Below are positions 1 to 9,672 of a stretch of DNA of 64,000 nucleotides, in pieces. The stretch is from Acrocarpospora catenulata (lineage in GTDB: Bacteria > Actinomycetota > Actinomycetes > Streptosporangiales > Streptosporangiaceae): assembly GCF_018476525.1 (NCBI RefSeq), contig NZ_JAHCST010000015.1:43620-107619 (forward strand), read 5' to 3'. Position numbers and translations under genes: made by a program. The stretch's first letter is position 1, and each line of letters starts with the position of its first letter. The notes beneath the pieces are model-generated. The model had not been told where the DNA came from. It searched no databases and was given only the letters and a program-made list of their open reading frames with translations.

Positions 1-1592
<1,592 letters not shown>

Positions 1593-1658
1593 TGTCATTT
1601 CCTCATGGGATTGATCACGGGTGTCGTCGGGGAGCGGGTTACCCTCGGGGCTCTGCCG

Positions 1659-1695
1659 GAGACCGGCCGGCGTGTCGCCACGCCGGCCCGGTCTC
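1659..1695 (-). terminator. GC-rich hairpin in the rpsB-tsf intergenic gap
   Basis: GAGACCGGCCGGCGTG pairs with CACGCCGGCCCGGTCTC, with one bulged base and a short loop. It has no T-tract. Its place between two co-oriented translation genes suggests a partial terminator or processing site that sets the rpsB:tsf ratio. Confidence 0.5.
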
Positions 1696-1713
1696 ACGTG
1701 TGTCAGCCGCCGG

Positions 1714-2625
1714 TCAGGCGTTCTCGTCGCTCTCGGGGGCCTCGGCGGCGGCGGGGGCCTCCGGCGCCTCGGCAGCCGGGGCCTCGGCGGCGGGGGCCTC
1801 TGCGGCCGGAGCCTCGGTGGCCGGAGCCTCGGTGGCGGCGGGGGTGCCCTCCAGGAGCTCACGCTCCCACTCGGCCAGCGGCTCGGCGGCGGCCACCCCG
1901 GTCGGCTTGTCGTCGCCGCGGGTCGCCCCGGCGCGGGTCATCAGACCGTCCGCCACCGCGTCGGCGATCACGCGGGTGAGCAGGCTGACCGCGCGGATCG
2001 CGTCGTCGTTGCCCGGGATCGGGTAGTCCACCTCGTCCGGGTCGCAGTTGGTGTCCAGGATCGCGACCACCGGGATGCCGAGCTTCTTGGCCTCGCTGAT
2101 CCCGATGTGCTCCTTCTTGGTGTCCACCACCCAGACCGCGCTCGGCACCCGGGCCATGTCCCGGATACCGCCCAGGGTGCGCTCCAGCTTCTCCTTCTCG
2201 CGGCGGCGCATCAGGAGCTCCTTCTTGGTGAGCCCGGAGCCTGCCACGTTGTCGAAGTCGAGCTCCTCCAGCTCCTTGAGGCGCTGGAGCCGCTTGTGCA
2301 CGGTGGAGAAGTTGGTGAGCATGCCACCCAGCCAGCGCTGGTTCACGTACGGCATGCCGACCCGGGCCGCCTGCTCGGCGATGGACTCCTGGGCCTGCTT
2401 CTTGGTGCCGATGAACATGATCGTGCCGCCGTGCGCGACGGTCTCCTTGACGAAGTCGTACGCCCGGTCGATGAAGGCGAGGGACTTCTGGAGGTCGATG
2501 ATGTAGATGCCGTTGCGCTCGGTGAAGATGAAGCGCTTCATCTTCGGGTTCCACCGGCGAGTCTGGTGGCCGAAGTGCACGCCGCTCTCAAGCAGCTGTC
2601 GCATGGTGACGACGGGGGTGGCCAT
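1714..2625 (-). CDS. rpsB: 30S ribosomal protein S2
   Basis: Small-subunit ribosomal protein needed for late 30S assembly and for S1 binding. The protein is 303 residues long and opens with [20 protein letters not shown], the family signature. A non-conserved tail built on EAPA/AEAPA repeats fills the last 40 residues, a low-complexity extension typical of actinobacterial S2. The start at 2625 is supported by GGAGG 8 nt upstream; an in-frame ATG 15 nt earlier is less likely. The 220 bp up to the next gene should hold its promoter. Confidence 0.96.
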   Translation of the reverse strand: MATPVVTMRQLLESGVHFGHQTRRWNPKMKRFIFTERNGIYIIDLQKSLAFIDRAYDFVKETVAHGGTIMFIGTKKQAQESIAEQAARVGMPYVNQRWLGGMLTNFSTVHKRLQRLKELEELDFDNVAGSGLTKKELLMRRREKEKLERTLGGIRDMARVPSAVWVVDTKKEHIGISEAKKLGIPVVAILDTNCDPDEVDYPIPGNDDAIRAVSLLTRVIADAVADGLMTRAGATRGDDKPTGVAAAEPLAEWERELLEGTPAATEAPATEAPAAEAPAAEAPAAEAPEAPAAAEAPESDENA

Positions 2626-2844
2626 GAAATGGTCCTCCATGGTTCTCGGTTGTCCGCGAGCGCCGTACGGCTCTCGCCCTGACGCCCCCGAGCCGTTCCA
2701 GCCCTGATGGGACCGAGGGAACGTATCGTGTGTGGGGCGTGCGAATTCGGCCCACATGCCGCAGGCCAGGGAACAGTCTACCCGGATCCGTGCCCCCGGT
2801 TGTGCCACGTCCTGACCCTCGCGGCCGACTCGGATCTGACTGCT

Positions 2845-3510
2845 TTACCGGACTTTCCGGGTCTTTGCGGCACGCGGGAACAGGCGCAGATGGATCTCCA
2901 CAAGCCTCGCCCCGGTGGGGGCTTCGTCCTTGTCCCGGAAAGCCACCTTGTACGGTTCGATGACCTCTGCGATCTTCGCACCGATCTCACGGAGCTCGTC
3001 GGCGTCGGCCAGCAACACCGAATGGTTGAGCATCGCGGCCGCCCGCCACTCCGAGGACTCCCGGCCCGACTGGGCCAGGTAGTCCGACAGGCGCCGCTGC
3101 GCCTCCCCGAGCACCGTCTCGATCACGGCCTCCTGCGCCGCCAGCAGATCCTGGGTCAGCTCGCCGTCTTCCGGGTCCTGGAACCCCCACCCCCGCTGCA
3201 ACGCCCGCCAGACCCGCTCCCGTCCGTCCCCGCGCGGCGGAGCGTCCTCCACGAAGCCGTGCTTGGCCAGGACCCGCAGGTGGTAGCTGCACGCACTCGG
3301 CGACAACCCCACCACCTCGGCACACTCCGTCGCCGTAGCCGGGCCCTCCGTCTGCAACCGGGTGAGAATCCCCAGCCGCGCAGGGTGCGCCACGGCCCGC
3401 AGGACCCCGGCATCATCGGTGACCAGTCGATACGCCGCGGTCTCCGGCCTCTCTTCGCGATCCCGCGCCGGCCGGCTTCCCTCTCCAGGACCGCTCATCA
3501 TGCTCGCCAC
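2845..3510 (-). CDS. ArsR-type winged-helix transcriptional regulator
   Basis: A 221-residue regulator with an N-terminal winged helix (about residues 35-90): VLRAVAHPARLGILTRL, then the recognition segment ECAEVVGLSPSACSYHLRVL. This is the HTH_20/ArsR pattern. The C-terminal half is helical and of unknown ligand; no metal-binding cysteine cluster is evident, so a metal sensor is unlikely. The GTG at 3510 lies 11 nt after AAGGAGG; ATGs at 3501 and 3498 are alternatives. It is divergent from an MFS exporter, and two tandem imperfect palindromes lie between them, so it probably represses the exporter. Confidence 0.85.
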   Translation of the reverse strand: MASMMSGPGEGSRPARDREERPETAAYRLVTDDAGVLRAVAHPARLGILTRLQTEGPATATECAEVVGLSPSACSYHLRVLAKHGFVEDAPPRGDGRERVWRALQRGWGFQDPEDGELTQDLLAAQEAVIETVLGEAQRRLSDYLAQSGRESSEWRAAAMLNHSVLLADADELREIGAKIAEVIEPYKVAFRDKDEAPTGARLVEIHLRLFPRAAKTRKVR

Positions 3511-3534
3511 CGTACCGCCCCCCTCCTTCGGAGA

Positions 3535-3577
3535 TATGAAGGGTTGCTTTCACAGTTATGAAGGATTAGCTTCACAA
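3535..3577. promoter_or_regulatory. Tandem operator-like repeats before the MFS exporter
   Basis: Two copies of TATGAAGG-N6-CTTTCAC or CTTCAC (3535-3555 and 3557-3577) lie 22 bp apart, about two helical turns. Each is an imperfect palindrome (TGAAG-N6-CTTCA type). The second copy ends 1 bp before the exporter start codon, so a bound repressor would cover the promoter and start. The adjacent ArsR-type protein is the natural candidate to bind here. Confidence 0.6.
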
Positions 3578-3578
3578 T

Positions 3579-4898
3579 ATGCTTGAGACGGTTCCTCTTC
3601 GGAGGCAGCGGGACTACCGGTTGTTGTGGGGTGCGCGGGTGGTCAGCGAGGTGGGGGGTGCGGTCACGCGGCTTGCCGTGCCGCTGACCGCGGTGACGAT
3701 GCTCGGGGCCACCCCGTGGGAGATGGGAGTGCTGACGGCGGCGGCCTCGTTACCCTTCCTGCTGGTCGGGTTACCGGTGGGGGCGCTGGCCGATCGCGTG
3801 GCGCGGCGGCGGCCGGTGCTGGTCGGGTGTGAGGTCGTGGCCGGGGTGGCGATCCTGACCGTGCCGCTGGGGTGGGCGGTCGGCCTGCTCTCGATTCCGT
3901 GGCTGATCACGGTGGCGTTGGTGGTCGGCACCTGTGCGGTCGTCTTCCGTAACTTCAGCACGCCGTATCTCACCAGCGTGGTGGCCGAGCCCCAGCGCAC
4001 CGCCGCCATCGCCGGGTTCCAGTCGGTGATCGCGATCGGGCAGCTGGGCGGCCCGGGGGTGGCGGGACTGCTGGTCAGCGTGGTCACGGCACCGGTCGCC
4101 CTGGTCGTGGACGCGGTCTCCTACCTCGTCTCCGCGATCTTCCTGCGGTCGATTCGCACGCCGGAACCGGCCCGCTCCGCCTCCCCCGATGAACGGCCGT
4201 TACGGGGTTCCATGGCGCGGGAGATCGGTGCCGGGCTGCGCACCCTGGGCGGGCATCGGGTACTGCGGGCGTTGGTGCTGGCCGGGGTGACCGTCAACCT
4301 CTGCGGGGCCGCCGAGATGGCGATCTACGTGCTGTTCGCGGTTCACGTGCTCGGGCTGCCGGTGGGGCTGGTCGGGATCTCGGCGGCCGGGTTCGGAGCG
4401 GGTGGTGTGCTGGGGGCGATCGTCGCGGCCCGCCTGGAGCGACGTTTCGGCGGGGCTCGGGTGCTGCTCGGCTCGGTGCTGTGCTTCCCTGTGGGATTCG
4501 TCGCGCTGGCTGCGGCTTCGGGGCCGATTTGGGTGATCGTCCCGTTGATCGGGTTGTCGGAGGTGATCGTCGGGGTGGCGGTGGTGTGCTTCAGCGTGTG
4601 TTCCAACGCGATGATGCTTCGCGAGACCCCTCCGGAATATGTGGGGCGGGTCAACGCCTCGATCAACTTCGCGACTCAGGGCGTACTGGCGGTGGGTGGG
4701 GTGGTTGGTGGGCTTCTGGGGGAGTTCGTTGGACTTCGCGGGGGGATGTGGGTGTGTGCGGCGGGAGCCGTACTGACGATTCCGTGTCTGTGGGCGTCTC
4801 CGCTCACCAGACGGGCGCGTGCTCACCCGGCCGGGGCGGCGGAGTCGCCCAGTACGGCTCAGCACCCTCGATCGACCCCGGCGGCCGGACGAAGGTGA
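3579..4898 (+). CDS. MFS exporter
   Basis: Major facilitator superfamily transporter of 439 residues with about 12 hydrophobic segments. The first two are followed by GALADRVARRRPVLVG, the conserved loop 2-3 motif of the EntS/MFS_3 drug or siderophore exporter group. The substrate cannot be read from sequence. No Shine-Dalgarno is visible before the ATG at 3579, so the mRNA may be leaderless. The gene contains three TTA leucine codons (codons 58, 65 and 208), rare in such GC-rich DNA and a possible sign of bldA-type control. Its 3' end overlaps the convergent CoA-transferase gene by 95 bp. Confidence 0.88.
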   Translation: MLETVPLRRQRDYRLLWGARVVSEVGGAVTRLAVPLTAVTMLGATPWEMGVLTAAASLPFLLVGLPVGALADRVARRRPVLVGCEVVAGVAILTVPLGWAVGLLSIPWLITVALVVGTCAVVFRNFSTPYLTSVVAEPQRTAAIAGFQSVIAIGQLGGPGVAGLLVSVVTAPVALVVDAVSYLVSAIFLRSIRTPEPARSASPDERPLRGSMAREIGAGLRTLGGHRVLRALVLAGVTVNLCGAAEMAIYVLFAVHVLGLPVGLVGISAAGFGAGGVLGAIVAARLERRFGGARVLLGSVLCFPVGFVALAAASGPIWVIVPLIGLSEVIVGVAVVCFSVCSNAMMLRETPPEYVGRVNASINFATQGVLAVGGVVGGLLGEFVGLRGGMWVCAAGAVLTIPCLWASPLTRRARAHPAGAAESPSTAQHPRSTPAAGRR

Positions 4899-6348
4899 GC
4901 TCTCCGAACGCGCTGTCCATACGGTCCAGCAGATCCTCCGTCTGAGGCTCCTGCCGGTCTTCGGCGGGAGCCGTCTGGCCCAGTTCGTCCAGCCACCAGG
5001 CCGTCCGGGCGAGGGACAGGTCCGCGTGCCAGGAACCGCCCTGCTCCGCGCGGTGGGTCAACCCCGCGACCGCCGCGAACGCCGCGAGGTACCCCGTCGC
5101 GTGATCGAGCGCCTGGCACGGCAACGGGTGGGGCCTGCCCTCGTGATTCGCGATCCCGCTGACCATCTGCACCAGGCTGTCGAATCCCCGCCTGCCTGCC
5201 CACTGCCCGGTCACCCCGTACGCGGAAATATCCACCACGACGATCCCCGGCCGCATCCGGACCAGATCCTCCACCCCGAACCCGAGCGTCTCCAGAGCCC
5301 CCGGCCGGTACGCCCTGAGCACGACGTCAGCCGCCCCCACCAGCTCCCGCAACCGCTCCGGCTCCGTCCGCAGATCCACATCGCAGGACCGCTTCCCGAA
5401 CCCGGTCTCCACCACCAATCCCGGCACTTCTGGCAAATTGGCGCTCCCTACCCGCAGCACCTCCGCCCCGTGCGCTGCCAGCGTCCTGCCTGCCACCGGC
5501 CCAGCGATCACCCGGCTCAGGTCAAGAACCCGCACGCCTTTCAGCGGACGCGGCCCCTGTCCGCTCCGTCCCCGGGCCTCGGCCTTCTGCCCATCAGATC
5601 GGACTACCGGCCCATGCGGACGCAGCCCCTGTCCACTCCGTCCCTGGGCCTCGGATCGAATCTTCTGCCCATCAGGTCGGACTACCGGCCCGTCTGGCCG
5701 GTCCAGCTGAACCTCCTGCCCGCCGGGCTCCCTCCTGGCCGCCTCCCCAACCCGCCTCAGCCCGATCAACGGCAGGCGGCTGACCGCCCTCCCCTGCGGA
5801 TGCCTGGCCCACTCCTCCCGGGAGCGCATAGCCCCGGCACAACCTCCCGCCGCGATCACCGCCGCCTCGATTTCCTCCTTCGTCCGGCCACGGCACGCGC
5901 GGGCAATCTCCTCCCGTACCGCCTGGGCAACCCCCAAAGCCCGCAATGCCGCATCCCGATGGTGATCGAAGTTGCAGTGCAGCCGTACCCATCCGTCCGA
6001 CGCCTCGTAGTCCCCGGACAGCGGCGCCCACGGATCGATCCCCACCCCATCGATCCGGAAATATCGCTCGCTCCGGAAAGCAACCGCCGCATGCCGCAGA
6101 TCAACTGAAACCCGCCGCCGCGGCCCGGAGCCCAGTCCCCAGTACGCCGCGACCCCAGCAGTCACCGCCCCGACACTGGCCCCGGCAATCGCCCCAACCC
6201 GAAACCTCGACCCAAAATCCTCTTCCGCCCCTTCGACCACCACCTCGGGCAACCTCAGCCCCACACCAGCGCCGATCTTCCCAATGATCTCCGCCACCTC
6301 CACCCGGTTCGTCCCTCCCAGCTCCGACTTATCCACAGCTTCATCCAC
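4804..6348 (-). CDS. Family III CoA-transferase (CaiB/BaiF type)
   Basis: Moves CoA between carboxylic acids. The core begins near residue 265 with LKGVRVLDLSRVIAGPVAGR and carries RPGALETLGFG and FDSLVQMVSGI, all typical of CoA_transf_3. The first 190 residues resemble the C-terminal lobe of the same family (SGDYEASDGWVRLHCNFDHH), so the domain order looks permuted or the lobe duplicated. The two parts are joined by a repetitive linker encoded by a 72-78 bp tandem repeat (5544-5692). The substrate is unknown. It overlaps the convergent MFS gene by 95 bp, and its start lies in a DnaA-box cluster. Confidence 0.82.
   Translation of the reverse strand: MDEAVDKSELGGTNRVEVAEIIGKIGAGVGLRLPEVVVEGAEEDFGSRFRVGAIAGASVGAVTAGVAAYWGLGSGPRRRVSVDLRHAAVAFRSERYFRIDGVGIDPWAPLSGDYEASDGWVRLHCNFDHHRDAALRALGVAQAVREEIARACRGRTKEEIEAAVIAAGGCAGAMRSREEWARHPQGRAVSRLPLIGLRRVGEAARREPGGQEVQLDRPDGPVVRPDGQKIRSEAQGRSGQGLRPHGPVVRSDGQKAEARGRSGQGPRPLKGVRVLDLSRVIAGPVAGRTLAAHGAEVLRVGSANLPEVPGLVVETGFGKRSCDVDLRTEPERLRELVGAADVVLRAYRPGALETLGFGVEDLVRMRPGIVVVDISAYGVTGQWAGRRGFDSLVQMVSGIANHEGRPHPLPCQALDHATGYLAAFAAVAGLTHRAEQGGSWHADLSLARTAWWLDELGQTAPAEDRQEPQTEDLLDRMDSAFGELTFVRPPGSIEGAEPYWATPPPRPGEHAPVW
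5544..5692 (-). repeat. In-frame tandem repeat in the CoA-transferase linker
   Basis: Two copies start GCGGACGC(G/A)GCCCCTGTCC at 5544 and 5616. The second carries a 6-bp insertion, so both lengths stay multiples of three. They encode units containing GPVVRxDGQK and GRSGQG, and a further partial copy of the GPVVRPDG unit precedes them in the protein. The repeat is low complexity and probably forms a flexible linker. Confidence 0.75.
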
Positions 6349-6369
6349 ATCCTCTGGTCTTTATCCACA
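6329..6369 (+). promoter_or_regulatory. Cluster of three DnaA-box sequences
   Basis: TTATCCACA occurs at 6329-6337 and 6361-6369, with TCATCCACA at 6341-6349, all on the plus strand within 41 bp. These match the strong R1-type DnaA box. They lie in the 5' end of the CoA-transferase gene and the gap before the M23 peptidase gene. DnaA binding here is inferred only. Confidence 0.5.
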
Positions 6370-6386
6370 GAACCCCGTTCGGCTCT

Positions 6387-6902
6387 ATGTCCGCCTCCCT
6401 GCCACCCCACTCTCTTTCCATGCGCCTGTTCCTCCTGACCTTCCTGGCCCTGCTCCTCCCGGCAACCACCCGTGCCGGTTCACCATGGGCGTGGCCAATC
6501 ACCAACCCACACGTCCTGCGTGGCTTCGATCCCCCACCCCAACGCTGGCTTCCCGGCCACCGAGGCATAGACCTCGCCGCCCACCCCGCCCAAGCCGTCT
6601 ACGCCGCTGGCGCCGGAACGGTGACCTTCGCAGCCCCCGTAGGCGGAGTAAGCGCGATAGCCATCACCCACACCAACAACCTGAAGACCACCTACCTCCC
6701 GGTCACCCCGTCAGTCCACAACGGTGATCAGGTTTCCAAAGGGGACCTGATCGGCACAATCGCCCCCAGCCCCCTCCCCCACTGCCCCACAACCTGTCTC
6801 CACTGGGGCCTCCGTCGAGGCCCCCTCTACCTGAACCCCCTCCTCCTGCTCGGTCTGGCCGAAGTCCGTCTCCTCCCGCACTGGCCGAACCCTTCGCCAT
6901 AG
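6387..6902 (+). CDS. Secreted M23-family (LytM-like) metallopeptidase
   Basis: Small exported protein of 171 residues (160 if the start is the ATG at 6420). A signal peptide with core LFLLTFLALLLPA ends near TRAGS. The mature part is a compact M23 fold: GHRGIDLA holds the zinc-binding H-x3-D, and CLHWGLRRG holds the closing HxG motif. Such proteins cut peptidoglycan peptide crosslinks or act as catalytically weak cell-wall factors. No clear Shine-Dalgarno is seen at either start. It is followed after 9 bp by the methyltransferase gene on the same strand. Confidence 0.85.
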   Translation: MSASLPPHSLSMRLFLLTFLALLLPATTRAGSPWAWPITNPHVLRGFDPPPQRWLPGHRGIDLAAHPAQAVYAAGAGTVTFAAPVGGVSAIAITHTNNLKTTYLPVTPSVHNGDQVSKGDLIGTIAPSPLPHCPTTCLHWGLRRGPLYLNPLLLLGLAEVRLLPHWPNPSP

Positions 6903-6911
6903 GGTCTTGGT

Positions 6912-7571
6912 ATGGATTGGGCGGCGTGGCATGGCGCATACGATCAGCCGGGCTCAACGTTGGCTGCGCGGTTGCGTGCCGTACAAGAACAGATCCGGCT
7001 GGCGTTGGAGACGACCCCGCCCGGTCCGGTGAAGGTGATCAGTGTCTGCGCCGGCCAGGGACGCGATCTGCTTCCCGTCCTGAAGGACCATCCACAGCGT
7101 GATGACGTCGAAGCACATCTCGTGGAACTGGACCCGCGCAACGCTTCCGCGGCTCGCGACGCGGCCGCCGCCCTGGGCTTGCGGCAGGTGGACGTGCTCA
7201 CGGCGGACGCCTCGCTCACCGACCACTACCAGGGCCTGGCCCCGGCGGACATCGTGCTGCTCTGCGGCATCTTCGGGAACATCACCGAGGACCACATCAA
7301 GCGCACCGTGAGCTTCTGCCCGCAGTTGTGCGCCACCGGCGGCACGGTGATCTGGACACGCAATCGCCGCCAACCCGATCTGGTCCCCTCGATCTGCGCC
7401 TGGTTCGAAGACCTCGGCTTCGAACGGCAGTGGGTGTCAGCCCCGGACCTGGGCTACGGCGTCGGCGTCCACCGCTTCACCGGCGAGCCCCAACCCCTGG
7501 CACCTCGCGAGCAGATGTTCGACTTCGTCGGCTCCGACAAGCTCAGGAACCCGCCGCCCCAGAACGCGTAG
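6912..7571 (+). CDS. Class I SAM-dependent methyltransferase-like protein
   Basis: 219 residues with a Rossmann methyltransferase core: VKVISVCAGQGRDLLPVL (motif I, SAM-binding), VEAHLVELDPRNA (acidic end of strand 2) and ADIVLLCGIFGNI (motif IV region). The C-terminus has FERQWVSAPDLGYGVGVHRF. The target is unknown. It may be co-transcribed with the M23 peptidase gene 9 bp upstream. The family assignment is firm; the function is not. Confidence 0.8.
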   Translation: MDWAAWHGAYDQPGSTLAARLRAVQEQIRLALETTPPGPVKVISVCAGQGRDLLPVLKDHPQRDDVEAHLVELDPRNASAARDAAAALGLRQVDVLTADASLTDHYQGLAPADIVLLCGIFGNITEDHIKRTVSFCPQLCATGGTVIWTRNRRQPDLVPSICAWFEDLGFERQWVSAPDLGYGVGVHRFTGEPQPLAPREQMFDFVGSDKLRNPPPQNA

Positions 7572-7609
7572 CCGAAGCCTTGCCCGACCTGGCCGGTCGG
7601 GGTTCCTGG

Positions 7610-8512
7610 CTAGGCGCGGGGGTGGGCCTGCCGGTAGGAGCTGTGCAGGCGGTCGATGGAGATGTGGGTGTAGAGCTGGGTGGTGGCCAGGGAGGCGTGG
7701 CCGAGGATCTCCTGGACGGCGCGGAGATCGGCCCCGCCTTCCAGGAGGTGGGTGGCGGCGGTGTGCCGCAGGCCGTGCGGGCTGAGGTCGGTGACGCCTG
7801 CCGCGCCCAGGAGGGTGTGCACGACTCGGCGTACGGTCCCCTGGTCCAGACGGCCGCCTCTCACTCCGAGGAACAGTGCCGGGCCGGTACCTTCGCGAAT
7901 CCACAGGGGGCGGCCCCTGATGCACCACGCGTCCAGAGCACGAAGGGCCGGAAGACCGAAAGGAACGGTTCGCTCCTTACGGCCCTTACCGAGGACCCGA
8001 ATGGTGTGGCGTTCGCGGTCAACGTCGTCCACGTCCAGACCGCAGAGCTCGCTCACCCGAATCCCCGTGGCATAGAGCAGTTCGACAACTGCCCGATCGC
8101 GTAGCCCTCTGACATCCTCCGGCGGCGGACCACCGTCCAGAACCGCCCGCGCTTCCTCCTGGTCCAGCACCACCGGCAGTTCCCTGACCGCCTTGGCCGA
8201 CCCCAGCAGCAGCCCCGGATCCTCCGTCAGCCACCCCTTCTTGTAACAGAAAGCCGTGAAGGTCCGAGCACAAGCCGCCCGCCTGGCCAACGTGGCCCGC
8301 GCCTTCCCCGCCCCGTGAAGCTCCCCCAGCCAGTCCCGCAGCACCCCGATATCCAACGCCCCCAGCCTCGCCGGCTCAGCACTCTCCACATATGCGACCA
8401 GAGACGCCAGATCCCCCAGATAAGCCCGAACAGTATGCGGCGACAAATCCCTCTCTACCTGCAAATACCGCCCAAACTCCGCAACCACCACCTCAACTTC
8501 AGGAAACGCCAT
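7610..8512 (-). CDS. xerC: Tyrosine recombinase XerC
   Basis: Site-specific recombinase that resolves chromosome dimers at dif together with XerD. It is 300 residues, normal for the family. The N-terminal SAM-like core-binding domain spans about residues 5-95. All catalytic residues are visible: R152 (ATGIRVSELCG), K176 (LGKGRKER), H246 and R249 (HGLRHT), H272 (LGHASL) and the nucleophile Y281 (QLYTH). No phage or integrative-element genes flank it, which favours the housekeeping role over an integrase. Confidence 0.92.
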   Translation of the reverse strand: MAFPEVEVVVAEFGRYLQVERDLSPHTVRAYLGDLASLVAYVESAEPARLGALDIGVLRDWLGELHGAGKARATLARRAACARTFTAFCYKKGWLTEDPGLLLGSAKAVRELPVVLDQEEARAVLDGGPPPEDVRGLRDRAVVELLYATGIRVSELCGLDVDDVDRERHTIRVLGKGRKERTVPFGLPALRALDAWCIRGRPLWIREGTGPALFLGVRGGRLDQGTVRRVVHTLLGAAGVTDLSPHGLRHTAATHLLEGGADLRAVQEILGHASLATTQLYTHISIDRLHSSYRQAHPRA

Positions 8513-8765
8513 CTCATCCCCAGCATTCGATTCCGCCGCCGAACCCAGGATCCCACTCCCCCGGCAGGCGATACCCCGGCACCAAGCCCCGATTACCCGA
8601 CAGAGCGTGCCCTCTCGCGGGCCCTTCCACTACTGTGACGATCGGGCCGTGACTGGCGCTGAGGTGGAGCACCACCGGGAAGCGGCCCGCCGATTTACCG
8701 GCTGTCCTGCCGGTTTGCCGTGCGCCTGGGCGAGACCACAGTGAACGTCAAGCCCAGGAGAACCC

Positions 8766-9633
8766 ATGACCTCGACGCATTCCGCCCGTTTGATGGACGG
8801 CACCCGCCTCGCCGCCCGCATCGTCGAAGAATGCGCGGCCAGAGTCGCCGCGATCACCGAGCAGACCGGCCAAGCCCCCTGCCTCGCCACCGTCCTGGTC
8901 GGCGACGACCCGGCCTCGGTCACCTACATCCGCATGAAGCGCTCCCGAAGCGAGAAGATCGGCATCACTTCCCGGCACATCGCGCTTCCCGCCACGACCA
9001 CCACCCAGGAACTCGTCGACACCCTCACCGCCCTCTCGGCGGACCCCGGCGTGCACGGCATCCTCCTGCAGCACCCCGTCGGCAAGCACATCGACGAGCG
9101 GGCCGCCTTCGAGGCCATCGCCCCAGAAAAGGACATCGACGGAGTTACCACGCACTCCTTCGCCGCGATGAGCTTCGGCCTGCCCGGCTTCCACTCCTGC
9201 ACTCCGGCCGGCATCCTGCGCCTGCTCGACGAGTACCAGGTCGACCTCACCGGAAAACACGCCGTCGTGGTGGGCCGCAGCGCCATCCTCGGCAAGCCCG
9301 CCGGCATGCTCCTGCTCAGCCGCGACGCCACCGTCACCTACTGCCACTCCCGAACCGCCAACCTGACCGCAATCACCAGAGAGGCCGACATCCTGGTAGC
9401 CGCCGTAGGCACGCCCCCGATTCATCCACGGCACCGCCATCAAACCCGGCGCCGTGGTCATCGACGCCGGCTACAACCCCGGCAACATCGGCGACATCGA
9501 CTTCGAGTCCGCAAAAACTCACGCAAGCCTCATCACCCCCGTCCCCGGCGGCGTCGGCCCCATGACCATCGCCACCCTCCTCACCCAAACCACCGACGCC
9601 GCCACCCGCCAACTGGGCCTGACCACGCATTGA
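8766..9633 (+). pseudogene. folD: folD-like methylenetetrahydrofolate dehydrogenase/cyclohydrolase, frameshifted
   Basis: Bifunctional enzyme of one-carbon metabolism. The first frame gives MTSTHSARLMDGTRLA through GRSAILGKPAGMLLLS and ILVAAVGTP, including the catalytic Y54-x3-K58. The second frame carries [16 protein letters not shown], then the family hallmark [13 protein letters not shown], and stops at 9631-9633. The frames join at a C5 run (9414-9418), where four C would restore one reading frame of about 288 residues. Everything else is intact, so this is either a very recent lesion or a sequencing slip. Without repair the first frame runs on as Arg/His-rich nonsense to 9722. Confidence 0.85.
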
Positions 9634-9672
9634 CGACGCCCGGCGCCACGGCTGGGCTTCGGCCGCGCCCGA

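Noticed and set aside
7610..8512. Integrase of an integrative element
   Set aside because: The tyrosine recombinase has XerC length and layout, with no att repeats, tRNA gene, excisionase or phage genes nearby.
9411..9420. Programmed frameshift in folD
   Set aside because: The C5 run lacks a downstream stem or slippery heptamer, and FolD is not known to use frameshifting; a base error or lesion is simpler.
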